Of a DNA stretch of 64,000 bases, positions 44,851-53,885 are shown piece by piece (position 1 is the first letter of the stretch; every line of letters starts with the position of its first letter). The notes beneath the pieces are model-generated. The model ran no database searches. It saw only the letters and a list, made by a program, of their open reading frames with translations, and was not told where the DNA came from. A program made the translations under genes and the position numbers. Source of the stretch: Flavobacteriaceae bacterium (GTDB taxonomy: Bacteria; Bacteroidota; Bacteroidia; Flavobacteriales; Flavobacteriaceae); assembly GCA_016744415.1 (NCBI GenBank), contig JADGEL010000001.1, positions 682,001 through 746,000 of the forward strand, written 5' to 3'.

Positions 44851-47586
44851 TTATTTGATTATTAATTGTTTTGAGGTTACTTTATTCTCTTGAGAAATTT
44901 TAAGAAGATAGATCCCTTGAGATAAATTATTGAAGTGTATTTGTTGGGTAAAATTCATGTAGTTTTTATTAAATAGTTGGTTTGTTACTGTACGACCTAA
45001 AACATCGTAAAGCGTTATTTTTACTTTTTCATTGCTATCTGATTGAAATGAAATTGTAAATTCTCCATCATTTGGGTTCGGAAAGATATTAAAATTTTTA
45101 AAAAGTTCATCATCAATTCCTAGATTATTGAGAACGTTGAGTGTATAATCTTCTGTTTCTCCCCATTCTGTGACATGGTCAATATCACAAGGTCCAGGTA
45201 CATTTGGGTTCGAGTTAAACTCCATATTCACACGCAAATCAGTAGTGCCAATTGAAGCCCCAGCAGGAATTGTAATATTTTGAGAGAGTACGCCAGAAGA
45301 GACATTTGTAACTGACCCCATTACATATTTTTCGGTAGAGGTATCAAAAACAAAATCTTGATTCCAATCAATATATACTTCACAGTTATCTGTAAAATTT
45401 CCAGAAGTATTTATTTCTACACTCATTTGGTAACTTGTATTTATTTCTACATCTGTACTTATTCCTGTAAAGTCTTCATATCCATTAGCACCTTCTCCTG
45501 AGTCATTATTAATTGTATTAAAAGTGACATTTGATATATATTCTCCTCCAGTATTTGTGTATGTTGATGGGCAATATTCTGGAGAGCCGTCAACAGCAGC
45601 AATCGTAAAATCGACATCTGTAATATTGTAAAATATATTATCTGCAGCCTCAACCATAATACGACACGTAGTGCTCATATTGTTAGGTATTACGATATCT
45701 TGAGTACCGTCATTTGGTGTATTAGAAACTAGTGGAATAGTGTATCTTAATCCGCCATCAGTAGATAATATAATATTTACATTTTGACAATTAATTGTGC
45801 CATTGGTTGTTGACCCTACATCCCAAGAAACGGTATGTGTGGTTCCTACACCCCAAATGACTGCAACATTCGGTTCGGTCACTAAAAAAGGGGCAACGTC
45901 TTCTACTGTTACGACCATATTTTCTGTAGCAAATCTTCCTCCTCTTGTATCATTATCTCTAACAGTTAAATCAAAGTTTAAAGTTCTTGCAACTGACGGA
46001 AGCATTTCCCATGTTGATGGAATTACTCCTAAAACAGTTTCAATTGATGGCATGTATCTATCAGCTGTGTTACTTGGAGTTCTAGATCTAAACGCAGGTC
46101 CAACACTAGAGCTAGACACAGGAGGTTGTGTTGCTATTGCATTGTCTTTTTGTTCCCAACAATAAGACAATGTTCCATTGCCATCAACATCATTTCCATT
46201 TCCTTTTAATACAAAAGGAGTTGATTTTGGAATGGTATAATTTGTTAGTGAATTGATTGTTGGAGAATTATTACCAGTACTAGAAATTGCAGCACATGTG
46301 CTAACACCTGCTGATATGTTTGCCCAAATTTCATTTAAACTAGCAATATGAAAATAGGTGTCACTATTATTTTGTACATTTTGTGAGCCACATATACCGG
46401 CATATCCCATAATTGTTGATCCTGATCCTGGTTCATAAGCAGTCAGGTTATTTCTATTTCCTCCTCCACAACTTCCTTCGTCACCATTAAAAGTATGATT
46501 AGCTCCAAATTGATGTCCCATTTCATGACTCACAAAGTCAATGTCAAATACATCTCCAATAGGTGATGATAAACCTGTAACCCCACCAGCTTTAGAGCTT
46601 GCATTACAAGGACTATTTAAATAGGCAACACCACCCCCACCAGTACTAAATACATGTCCGAGGTCGTAATTTGCACTTCCAATATTTGTATCTAACGTTG
46701 ATTGGTTTTGACTTAACATAGCCCCTCCATTATCATTAGTATATGGGTCAGTAGCTCCATCTAAATAAATAATATTTGTATTATCAACAAGAATCATGGT
46801 AAGAGACAGTTCATTTTCATACACACCATTGACACGGGTCATGGTAGTATTCATTGCTGATAAAACTGCTGCTTTTTTAACAGCATCTGTTTCACCAGAA
46901 CCCACTCCTTGCTGTGTTAAATGAAACTGAGCGTACTCACCCGTACATGCCAAAGCTAAACGGAATGTTCTTAAGTTACCATCATTAAATCTTAATGCAT
47001 CATCTGTATCAAAACTCCTGTCAATTTCAGTAGTGTTTTCAAATTCGCAAACAAAATCACTTTCAATTGATGGTACATCTTTAGTAGCATATACTATATA
47101 ACTATTTCTATCTTTAGTATAAGGGTCTATGAATTGAGTTCCTCTTTCGGTTCTAAAAATCATTGCGTGTAAACCATCTTGTGATAAACTAAATCGCATT
47201 GTAACTTTTGGGTTATTAATTGCTACACCAGTATATGAACGAATCTCTTGATATTGCAATTGTAAGCTTTCTTCTAGTACTGGGGCTTCTTTAATAAAGT
47301 ATGCTTGCAAGTTTCCTTGACTGTCTGGAAATTTTATAATCAGGTTTGAATTTTGAAAAGAGGCTCCTCTTAATGGTGCATCTCGTAGCTCAGTTTTTAA
47401 AACATCTAAATTAAGTGAATAAAAAACAGCTGTAGTTACTTCTGTTTTACTAAACAGTCTGTCTTGTGTAACCTCTTCTTTTGAAATTTGGCTCCAAATA
47501 TTGCCAGAGTTTTGAGAAAATGTAGTTGAAGAAATTAGAAAAAATAAAATAAAAATGGATTTGTGGCCGGTGTAATAGTTTTTCAT
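44851..47586 (-). CDS. Secreted metzincin protease with T9SS type A sorting domain
   Basis: A 911-residue protein. The signal peptide ends near residue 25 (SSTTFSQ). The reprolysin-like domain has H354-E-M-G-H358-x5-H364 and STIMGYAG. Ig-like regions follow, then a GEVED-type domain at about 690-815 (YEDFTGISTDVEI, CEVYIDWNQD) and a type A sorting domain at about 833-911 (NIFPNPNDGEFTI, LYDVLGRTV, QGIYLLKI). It is a paralogue of the next protein over the protease half (shared HEMGHQFGANHT and propeptide) but has a different C-terminal export signal. It is the first gene of the operon and is preceded by a good promoter. Confidence 0.92.
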   Translation of the reverse strand: MKNYYTGHKSIFILFFLISSTTFSQNSGNIWSQISKEEVTQDRLFSKTEVTTAVFYSLNLDVLKTELRDAPLRGASFQNSNLIIKFPDSQGNLQAYFIKEAPVLEESLQLQYQEIRSYTGVAINNPKVTMRFSLSQDGLHAMIFRTERGTQFIDPYTKDRNSYIVYATKDVPSIESDFVCEFENTTEIDRSFDTDDALRFNDGNLRTFRLALACTGEYAQFHLTQQGVGSGETDAVKKAAVLSAMNTTMTRVNGVYENELSLTMILVDNTNIIYLDGATDPYTNDNGGAMLSQNQSTLDTNIGSANYDLGHVFSTGGGGVAYLNSPCNASSKAGGVTGLSSPIGDVFDIDFVSHEMGHQFGANHTFNGDEGSCGGGNRNNLTAYEPGSGSTIMGYAGICGSQNVQNNSDTYFHIASLNEIWANISAGVSTCAAISSTGNNSPTINSLTNYTIPKSTPFVLKGNGNDVDGNGTLSYCWEQKDNAIATQPPVSSSSVGPAFRSRTPSNTADRYMPSIETVLGVIPSTWEMLPSVARTLNFDLTVRDNDTRGGRFATENMVVTVEDVAPFLVTEPNVAVIWGVGTTHTVSWDVGSTTNGTINCQNVNIILSTDGGLRYTIPLVSNTPNDGTQDIVIPNNMSTTCRIMVEAADNIFYNITDVDFTIAAVDGSPEYCPSTYTNTGGEYISNVTFNTINNDSGEGANGYEDFTGISTDVEINTSYQMSVEINTSGNFTDNCEVYIDWNQDFVFDTSTEKYVMGSVTNVSSGVLSQNITIPAGASIGTTDLRVNMEFNSNPNVPGPCDIDHVTEWGETEDYTLNVLNNLGIDDELFKNFNIFPNPNDGEFTISFQSDSNEKVKITLYDVLGRTVTNQLFNKNYMNFTQQIHFNNLSQGIYLLKISQENKVTSKQLIIK

Positions 47587-47635
47587 AATCTTAGTTATTA
47601 AACTTGAAATTAAACTCTATTTAATGCATTTTTCT

Positions 47636-47666
47636 CAAAGGTAGCTTTTATTATGATTTTATCAAA
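47636..47666 (-). promoter_or_regulatory. Promoter of the protease-PorP operon
   Basis: On the minus strand TTTG (47663-47666) is followed after exactly 19 bases by TACCTTTG (47636-47643), matching the Bacteroidota consensus TTTG-N19-TAnnTTTG. It lies 49 bases before the first protease gene and is the best promoter in the window. Confidence 0.7.
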
Positions 47667-47708
47667 AATAAAGCTGTTTTTTTAACGAGTTAATATTCTA
47701 TTATGTAT

Positions 47709-47716
47709 TAACTTTG
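47709..47716 (+). promoter_or_regulatory. -7 element of ribF
   Basis: TAACTTTG fits TAnnTTTG and lies 28 bases before the ribF TTG start. No convincing -33 partner. Confidence 0.4.
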
Positions 47717-47744
47717 CTCAAGAAACTAATGTTTTTTTATTAAA

Positions 47745-48674
47745 TTGAAAACCATACATAACTTTTTTAATTTTTTTTCTAAAAAAAAAACCATCATTAC
47801 AATTGGCACTTTTGATGGTGTTCATATTGGGCACCAGAAAATAATTGCTCAATTATTAGAAGCCTCTAAAAAACAACATGAGGTTTCGGTTATACTCACT
47901 TTTTTTCCGCATCCACGGATGGTCTTACAAAAAGACCACGAAGTCAAAATGATTAATACATTAAATGAAAAATCTAAACTCTTAGAAGACTTTGGTTTAG
48001 ATGCATTGATTATTCACCCTTTTGACAAAGATTTTTCTAGACTTACGGCTTTTGAATTTGTAAGAAACGTACTTATAAATCAACTTAATATTTCAAAATT
48101 AATTATAGGATATGATCATCATTTCGGAAAAAACAGAGAAGGAAATTTTGAGCAATTACAGGAATACGGTGCGATGTTCGATTTTGAGTTAGAAGAAATT
48201 CCTGCTCAAAACTTAAATGACATTACTATAAGCTCTACTAAAATTAGGACAGCTCTTTTAAATGGAAATATTGAAAAGGCTAACAATTATTTGGGGTATC
48301 ACTTTATGTTAACCGGAGTTGTTGTAAAAGGAAAAAAATTGGGTTCAACAATAGGTTTTCCAACAGCAAATATCGAAATTGAAGAATCATATAAGTTAAT
48401 TCCTAAAGCTGGAGTTTATGCTATAAAGGCAACCCTAGACGATGTTCGTTATAATGGGATGTTGAACATAGGTAACAGACCAACGGTTAAAGGAAAACAT
48501 CAAACCATAGAGGTTAACTTTTTTAATTTTAATGCTGATTTATATGGAAAGACAATTCAAATAGAATTATTAAAATTCCTTCGTGACGAACAAAAATTTG
48601 ATTCGCTAGATGATTTAAAATTACAATTACAAAAGGATAAAATCTCTGCTCAAGAAATTGCAATGAATTATTAA
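47745..48674 (+). CDS. ribF: Bifunctional riboflavin kinase / FAD synthetase
   Basis: A 309-residue RibF that makes FMN from riboflavin and then FAD. The nucleotidyltransferase domain has GTFDGVHIGH (21-30) and FFPHPRMVLQ; the C-terminal flavokinase domain has KLGSTIGFPTANIE near 200. The reading frame begins with TTG at 47745 (TTG AAA ACC ATA CAT), giving the KTIHNF start expected of the family; the next in-frame methionines would remove GTFDGVHIGH, so the TTG start is preferred. It is followed 17-23 bases later by a lipoprotein gene. Confidence 0.93.
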   Translation: MKTIHNFFNFFSKKKTIITIGTFDGVHIGHQKIIAQLLEASKKQHEVSVILTFFPHPRMVLQKDHEVKMINTLNEKSKLLEDFGLDALIIHPFDKDFSRLTAFEFVRNVLINQLNISKLIIGYDHHFGKNREGNFEQLQEYGAMFDFELEEIPAQNLNDITISSTKIRTALLNGNIEKANNYLGYHFMLTGVVVKGKKLGSTIGFPTANIEIEESYKLIPKAGVYAIKATLDDVRYNGMLNIGNRPTVKGKHQTIEVNFFNFNADLYGKTIQIELLKFLRDEQKFDSLDDLKLQLQKDKISAQEIAMNY

Positions 48675-48697
48675 TAAGAGAAATTGTATATTTGAAT

Positions 48698-49225
48698 ATG
48701 AAAATTTATATATCCTTTATAGCTATCTTTTTGCTGTTGAGCTGTAAAGCTCAAAGCACAGAAATCTTGACCAAAACAGAAGAGTTTTCATCAAACACAA
48801 AATGTCCTGAAGATGGAGGTTGCTCATTTGAGTTATTTTCAAACAGTTCCATAAATTTAGTTGTTAGAGAAGGCACACCGTCTTACACAACCATTGAAAA
48901 AGGAAATAAAACAGTATTTAAATTTTCATTTAAAAGAAATGTTGACCAACAAGCTATTGATGGGCACTATATTGAAGAAGTATTTGCTGAATTTGATTCA
49001 GACTTATCTGACTTGATTTTAGAAGATAAAGAGCTTAAACAAGTCAATTTAATTTTAAACAGGATTTGCTATTGTAAAGGAAGTTATGGATCTTATATAG
49101 TTACAAAAGGACAATTTTCGTTCAAAAAAATAAAGAGAAACACATATGACCTTACAATTGATTTTAAGGTTGATGAGGTGCCACAAGTTATCACAACTAT
49201 TAGCGAAACACTAATCTTAAAATAA
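48698..49225 (+). CDS. Hypothetical lipoprotein
   Basis: A 175-residue protein starting at ATG 48698 (a TTG two codons upstream is possible). FLLLSC gives a lipobox with C16, then KAQ. The mature part has five further cysteines, two in PEDGGCSF / NTKCPEDG and others in NRICYCKGSYG, and is beta-rich. I do not recognise the family. It lies 23 bases after ribF and 61 before serS, which has its own -7 element, so it is probably co-transcribed with ribF. Confidence 0.65.
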   Translation: MKIYISFIAIFLLLSCKAQSTEILTKTEEFSSNTKCPEDGGCSFELFSNSSINLVVREGTPSYTTIEKGNKTVFKFSFKRNVDQQAIDGHYIEEVFAEFDSDLSDLILEDKELKQVNLILNRICYCKGSYGSYIVTKGQFSFKKIKRNTYDLTIDFKVDEVPQVITTISETLILK

Positions 49226-49249
49226 TCGTAAAAACTGACTTCTATTTCC

Positions 49250-49257
49250 TAAATTTG
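49250..49257 (+). promoter_or_regulatory. -7 element of serS
   Basis: TAAATTTG fits TAnnTTTG, 29 bases before the serS ATG. Confidence 0.4.
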
Positions 49258-49286
49258 CCCTTTGAAAAAAGAACAATTTTAGATCT

Positions 49287-50561
49287 ATGTTACAAGTACC
49301 ATTTATTAGAGAGCAAAAAGAAATCATTTTAAAAGGATTGGCAAAACGAAATTTTTCTGATGCAGAAAAATTGGTTGATGAAGTTATTTTGATTGATGAA
49401 AATCGTCGCTCTACGCAAACCGAATTAGATAAGACTTTAGCAGAATCTAATAAATTGTCAAAAGAAATAGGAATGCTTTATAAAAATGGAGAAGTTCAAA
49501 AAGCAACTCTGTTAAAAGAAAAAACAAGCCAATTAAAAGAAGCTTCTAAAACCTTAAATGAGAAGTTAAATCAATTTACAATTGATTTGCAGGAATTGTT
49601 ATATCAAATTCCGAATGTACCTCATGAGTCAGTTCCTTCTGGAGTTACAGAAGATGATAATGAAACTATTTTTGAAGAAGGTACAATTCCCGCTTTACAT
49701 AAAGATGCAATTCCACATTGGGAATTGGCCAAAGAATATGACATCATTGATTTTGAATTGGGTAACAAAATTACAGGTGCAGGTTTCCCCGTTTATAAAG
49801 GTAAAGGAGCCCGTTTACAACGAGCTTTAATCAATTACTTTTTAGATAAAAACACTGCTGCAGGTTATGCCGAAATGCAAGTTCCTTATTTGGTGAATGA
49901 AGAATCAGGAAAAGGAACAGGACAGCTACCAGACAAGGAAGGGCAAATGTATCATTGCGGAGTTGACAACCTTTATTTGATTCCTACGGCTGAGGTACCG
50001 GTAACAAATATTTACCGAGATGTGTTGTTGAAAGAAGAAGATTTTCCGATTACAAACACCTCATATACTCCTTGTTTTCGTCGCGAAGCTGGGTCTTATG
50101 GTGCACATGTTCGTGGCCTAAATCGCTTACATCAATTTGATAAAGTTGAGATTGTTCGTTTAGAGCATCCAAAAAATTCTTACAATGCTTTGGATGGAAT
50201 GGTAAATCACGTTAAAGGAATTTTACGAGAGTTAAAATTACCGTATCGTATTTTAAGATTGTGTGGCGGAGACCTTGGATTTACATCTGCTCTTACGTTC
50301 GATTTTGAAGTTTTTTCTACCGCTCAAGATCGTTGGTTAGAGGTTAGCTCTGTTTCAAATTTTGAAACCTTTCAAGCAAACAGGTTAAAATTGCGTTTTA
50401 AAAACTCTGAAGGAAAAAATGAGTTGGCACATACTTTAAATGGAAGTTCTTTAGCATTGCCAAGAATCTTAGCAGGATTATTAGAAAATTGTCAGACTCC
50501 AGAGGGAATTAAAATTCCTGAAGTTTTAGTACCTTATTGTGGTTTTGAAATGATTGATTAA
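49287..50561 (+). CDS. serS: Seryl-tRNA synthetase
   Basis: A 424-residue class II synthetase that charges tRNA-Ser. An N-terminal coiled-coil arm (about 27-100, rich in K, E and L) binds the tRNA. Motif 2 is FRREAGSYGAHVRGL and motif 3 is LNGSSLALPRILAGLLEN. Length and motif order are standard. An intrinsic terminator lies 16 bases downstream. Confidence 0.97.
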   Translation: MLQVPFIREQKEIILKGLAKRNFSDAEKLVDEVILIDENRRSTQTELDKTLAESNKLSKEIGMLYKNGEVQKATLLKEKTSQLKEASKTLNEKLNQFTIDLQELLYQIPNVPHESVPSGVTEDDNETIFEEGTIPALHKDAIPHWELAKEYDIIDFELGNKITGAGFPVYKGKGARLQRALINYFLDKNTAAGYAEMQVPYLVNEESGKGTGQLPDKEGQMYHCGVDNLYLIPTAEVPVTNIYRDVLLKEEDFPITNTSYTPCFRREAGSYGAHVRGLNRLHQFDKVEIVRLEHPKNSYNALDGMVNHVKGILRELKLPYRILRLCGGDLGFTSALTFDFEVFSTAQDRWLEVSSVSNFETFQANRLKLRFKNSEGKNELAHTLNGSSLALPRILAGLLENCQTPEGIKIPEVLVPYCGFEMID

Positions 50562-50577
50562 TTATTGGCCAAAAAAT

Positions 50578-50600
50578 AGAGGCAAAGCCTCTCTTTTTTT
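50578..50600 (+). terminator. Terminator of serS
   Basis: AGAGGC, a 3-base loop and GCCTCT form a 6-pair stem followed by C and seven T residues. Confidence 0.8.
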
Positions 50601-50648
50601 AACTGTCTTTTCTATGACTCCGATTGCTATTGGCATAGAAATCCAAAT

Positions 50649-50792
50649 TTAATTAGCAACTACAGCTACCATCAATTTTTTGTATCTATTCATTTCTAAC
50701 AATGCTTCGAAGTATTTGTGTATTTGCCCATTTTTCATATAGGTCTTTGATTTCATTTTTGTTGTTTCGTATTGCTTGATTAAGTTGTTCAT
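50649..50792 (-). CDS. Small 47-residue protein candidate
   Basis: A complete minus-strand frame from ATG to TAA within the 377-base gap between serS and the TPR gene. The product begins MNNLIKQYETTKMKSKTYM and ends KKLMVAVVAN; it looks alpha-helical and amphipathic, with a run EALLEMNRYKKLM. It starts AT-rich (AACTTAAAAATT before the ATG), fitting a leaderless-Shine-Dalgarno Bacteroidota gene. Composition is protein-like, without the leucine/isoleucine excess of chance frames. I believe similar short proteins exist in related genomes, but no search was possible. No cysteine, signal or known domain. The rest of the gap (50601-50648 and 50793-50938) holds only promoter sequence. Confidence 0.5.
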   Translation of the reverse strand: MNNLIKQYETTKMKSKTYMKNGQIHKYFEALLEMNRYKKLMVAVVAN

Positions 50793-50902
50793 AATTTTTA
50801 AGTTTTAGTTCGTTTTATTATTAAGACAAGATTTGTGCCAAAATGTTACAGGCCTACAATCTAATTGCTACTCTTTTATAAAAATTTTAACAGTTTGTTG
50901 CC

Positions 50903-50910
50903 TATCTTTG
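50903..50910 (+). promoter_or_regulatory. -7 element of the TPR-rsmA-mgtE group
   Basis: TATCTTTG fits TAnnTTTG, 28 bases before the TPR protein ATG. Confidence 0.45.
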
Positions 50911-50938
50911 AAACTGAGTTTAACCTGTTTTATCTCAC

Positions 50939-52714
50939 ATGCAAAAAATATTCATCTTCTTTTTTTTCTTTTGCTCTTCGCTTCTTTTTGCGCAAGATCA
51001 GCAGTTGGCATATGATTATTTTAGAAAAGGAGAGTATGAAAAGTCGGTAACTATCTATCAAAAATTGTATAAACAAAACAATTATAACTCTAATTATTTA
51101 AGCCGCCTTATTTATTGTCATCAGCAATTAGAAAATTTTGATGAGACTAAAAATCTTATTGAAAACCATCTTTCAAAATATCCTTCACAAATTCAGTTTT
51201 ATGTTGAGCTAGGTTATAATTATGAGTTGCAACATCAACAAACAAAAGCGGATTTTTATTATTTAGAAGCTATCAATACTCTAAAATCCAAACCTGTTTA
51301 TGGATATACTATTGGTCGTACTTTTCAAAAAAACCACCTTTTAGATTATGCATTGCAGGCATATCAAATCACCATGGAATTGAACCCTAACGCAAATTAT
51401 GAAATTCAAGTAGCAGAGATTTATGGTGAAAAGGGAGAGCTACAAAACATGTTTAATTCTTATTTAGATATGGTTGAAAAAGACCAACGATATGCAACCA
51501 CTATTTTGCGTTATGTTGGAAAATACATTACGGATGATGCCGAAAATGAATACAATATACTATTTAGAAAACTTATTTTAAAACGATTGCAAATCAACCC
51601 AAATAATAGTTGGAATCAATTATTGAGTTGGTTGTTTATGCAGCAAAAAGAGTATGATAAAGCATTTGTTCAAGAAAAAGCAATATACAAGCGCACTGAT
51701 AGTTTAGGCTTGAATGGAATAGTGAATTTAGGTGAGTTAGCTTTTAATGATAAAGATTATGCTGCTACAAAAACCGTCTTTTCTTTTATCTTAGAAAATG
51801 CAGAAATCCAACATTATATTATAGATTCAAAATTGTATTTATTATTTGTTGATATCGAAACTTTAGATGATGTTGAGGTAATTGACACTCAATTTCAAGA
51901 CTTGTTTAAAGAGTACGGAAAAACTTCAGCAACTATAAATATCCAAATTGCTTATGCTGATTTTTTGACTTTTAAAAAACAAGAACCGTATAAAGCAATC
52001 AACATTTTAAAAGAAGCTTTAAAACTCAGAAGTTCTGATTTTCAAAAGGGAGCTATTAAATTAAAATTAGGTGACATTTTAGTTTTTAACAATAAATTCA
52101 ATCAAGCATTGATTTATTATTCACAAGTTCAAACCAGTCTTAAGAATCATATTCTTGGACAAGAGGCACAGTTTAAAGTAGCGCAAACAAGTTTTTATAA
52201 AGGTGATTTTGATTGGGCAGAAACCCAACTAAAAGTATTAAAGAGCTCAACTTCTCAACTTATTGCCAATGATGCATTGGAGTTGAGTTTAATTATTAGT
52301 GATAATACTGTTCAAGATTCTCTTAAAACTGCTCTAAAATTATATGCGCAATCAGATTTGTTAGCTTATCAACATAAAAATATGCAAGCGATAGATTCTT
52401 TAAATGTGTTGTTAAATAAATTTAAAGGGCACGCCATTGAGGATGATGCCTTGTTTAAACAAGCCAAAATTTTTGAAGAGTTAGACCTTAATGAAAAAGC
52501 TAAAAATAACTATTTAAAAATTATTGAAATTAATCCAACTGATATTTTGGTAGATGATGCTTATTATAGATTGGGTGAGTTACACACCAAACAAAATAAT
52601 CGAGAAAAGGCAAAAGAATACTATCAAAAGATTATTTTTGATTTTCCAACGAGCATACATTTGGTCGATGCTCGTAAAAAATATCGAAAGTTACGAGGTG
52701 ATGAAATTCAATAA
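50939..52714 (+). CDS. Exported tetratricopeptide repeat protein
   Basis: A 591-residue protein with a signal peptide at 1-19 (FFCSSLLFAQ) and many TPR-type helical pairs through its length (for example AYDYFRKGEYEKSVTIY, ALQAYQITMELNPNA, AKNNYLKIIEINPTD, AKEYYQKIIFDFPTS). The partners are unknown; periplasmic scaffolding is inferred. It heads a group with DUF4286, rsmA and mgtE, which all read in the same direction with short gaps (50, 23 and -17 bases). Confidence 0.88.
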   Translation: MQKIFIFFFFFCSSLLFAQDQQLAYDYFRKGEYEKSVTIYQKLYKQNNYNSNYLSRLIYCHQQLENFDETKNLIENHLSKYPSQIQFYVELGYNYELQHQQTKADFYYLEAINTLKSKPVYGYTIGRTFQKNHLLDYALQAYQITMELNPNANYEIQVAEIYGEKGELQNMFNSYLDMVEKDQRYATTILRYVGKYITDDAENEYNILFRKLILKRLQINPNNSWNQLLSWLFMQQKEYDKAFVQEKAIYKRTDSLGLNGIVNLGELAFNDKDYAATKTVFSFILENAEIQHYIIDSKLYLLFVDIETLDDVEVIDTQFQDLFKEYGKTSATINIQIAYADFLTFKKQEPYKAINILKEALKLRSSDFQKGAIKLKLGDILVFNNKFNQALIYYSQVQTSLKNHILGQEAQFKVAQTSFYKGDFDWAETQLKVLKSSTSQLIANDALELSLIISDNTVQDSLKTALKLYAQSDLLAYQHKNMQAIDSLNVLLNKFKGHAIEDDALFKQAKIFEELDLNEKAKNNYLKIIEINPTDILVDDAYYRLGELHTKQNNREKAKEYYQKIIFDFPTSIHLVDARKKYRKLRGDEIQ

Positions 52715-52764
52715 TTATAAATTGATTTCATAATTCAACAAAGAAATAATTACACAGAAATAAA

Positions 52765-53073
52765 ATGTACATATACAACGTAACCATAAATGTTGATGAA
52801 AGCATAAAAGACGAATGGCTAAAATGGATTCACAATCACATTCCCGAAGTATTGGCTACGGGTAAGTTTAGCAGCGCAAAACTAACCCAAGTTTTGGTGG
52901 ATGAAGAAATGGGAGGCGTTACTTATTCAGTTCAATATCGTGCAAAAACCAGAAAGAATTTAGATGATTATTATAAGTTTGATGCTGATAAATTGAGAAA
53001 TGATAGCAATCAGTTTCTTGGAAAATTTGTGGCTTTTAGGACAGAATTAAAAATCATAAAAGAGTTTCTTTAG
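52765..53073 (+). CDS. DUF4286 family protein
   Basis: A 102-residue cytoplasmic protein that fits DUF4286 ([19 protein letters not shown], then [13 protein letters not shown]). It probably has a dimeric alpha/beta fold; its function is not established. The gene lies directly upstream of rsmA, an arrangement that I believe is common in Flavobacteriaceae. Confidence 0.85.
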   Translation: MYIYNVTINVDESIKDEWLKWIHNHIPEVLATGKFSSAKLTQVLVDEEMGGVTYSVQYRAKTRKNLDDYYKFDADKLRNDSNQFLGKFVAFRTELKIIKEFL

Positions 53074-53096
53074 ACGTTAGATTTCAAAAAGCAATC

Positions 53097-53885
53097 ATGA
53101 AAGTAAGAGCAAAAAAACATTTAGGGCAACATTTTTTAAAAGACGAATCAATTGCTAAAAACATTGCAGATTCTTTAACTTTAAATGGATATACAGATAT
53201 CCTTGAAATAGGTCCGGGCATGGGAGTGCTTACAAAATATTTGCTTAAGAAAGACATTGCCACCCATGTGATTGAAATAGACAAAGAATCTGTTGAATAT
53301 CTTGAAACTGCTGCTGCAACTCAAAATTTAGATTTTAGAATTATAGAAGCGGACTTTTTAAAAATTGATATTAAAGAGTTTTTTAAAGAGGAGCAATTCG
53401 CAATCATTGGTAATTTTCCATATAATATTTCGACTCAAATTGTTTTTAAAACGTTAGAAAACAGACGTCAGATTCCAGAATTTTCAGGAATGTTTCAAAA
53501 AGAAGTTGCCGAGAGAATTGCAGAAAAAGAAGGCTCAAAAAAATACGGAATCCTATCTGTACTCACACAAGCATTTTATGATGTGGAGTATTTATTTACG
53601 GTACCTCCAACAGTTTTTGATCCACCACCAAAAGTAGATTCTGGTGTAATCAGACTTATTAGAAAAGAAAATTATACCTTACCTGTAGATGAAAAATTAT
53701 TTTTTAGAGTAGTCAAAACAGCTTTTAATCAACGAAGAAAAATGCTACGTGGCAGTTTAAAATCTTTCAATTTATCTAATAAATTAAGAGAAGAGACTAT
53801 ATTTGCGATGCGTCCAGAGCAATTGTCAGTTTCAGCCTTTTTTGAACTGACCGCAAAAATAGAGAACGATGGCAATAGAGATTAA
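53097..53885 (+). CDS. rsmA: 16S rRNA A1518/A1519 dimethyltransferase
   Basis: A 262-residue KsgA/RsmA methyltransferase, which dimethylates two adjacent adenines near the 3-prime end of 16S rRNA in late small-subunit assembly. The SAM motif is [11 protein letters not shown], and the catalytic motif is GNFPYNIST. The N-terminal [15 protein letters not shown] and C-terminal [12 protein letters not shown] are diagnostic. Its last 17 bases overlap the mgtE start. Confidence 0.96.
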   Translation: MKVRAKKHLGQHFLKDESIAKNIADSLTLNGYTDILEIGPGMGVLTKYLLKKDIATHVIEIDKESVEYLETAAATQNLDFRIIEADFLKIDIKEFFKEEQFAIIGNFPYNISTQIVFKTLENRRQIPEFSGMFQKEVAERIAEKEGSKKYGILSVLTQAFYDVEYLFTVPPTVFDPPPKVDSGVIRLIRKENYTLPVDEKLFFRVVKTAFNQRRKMLRGSLKSFNLSNKLREETIFAMRPEQLSVSAFFELTAKIENDGNRD

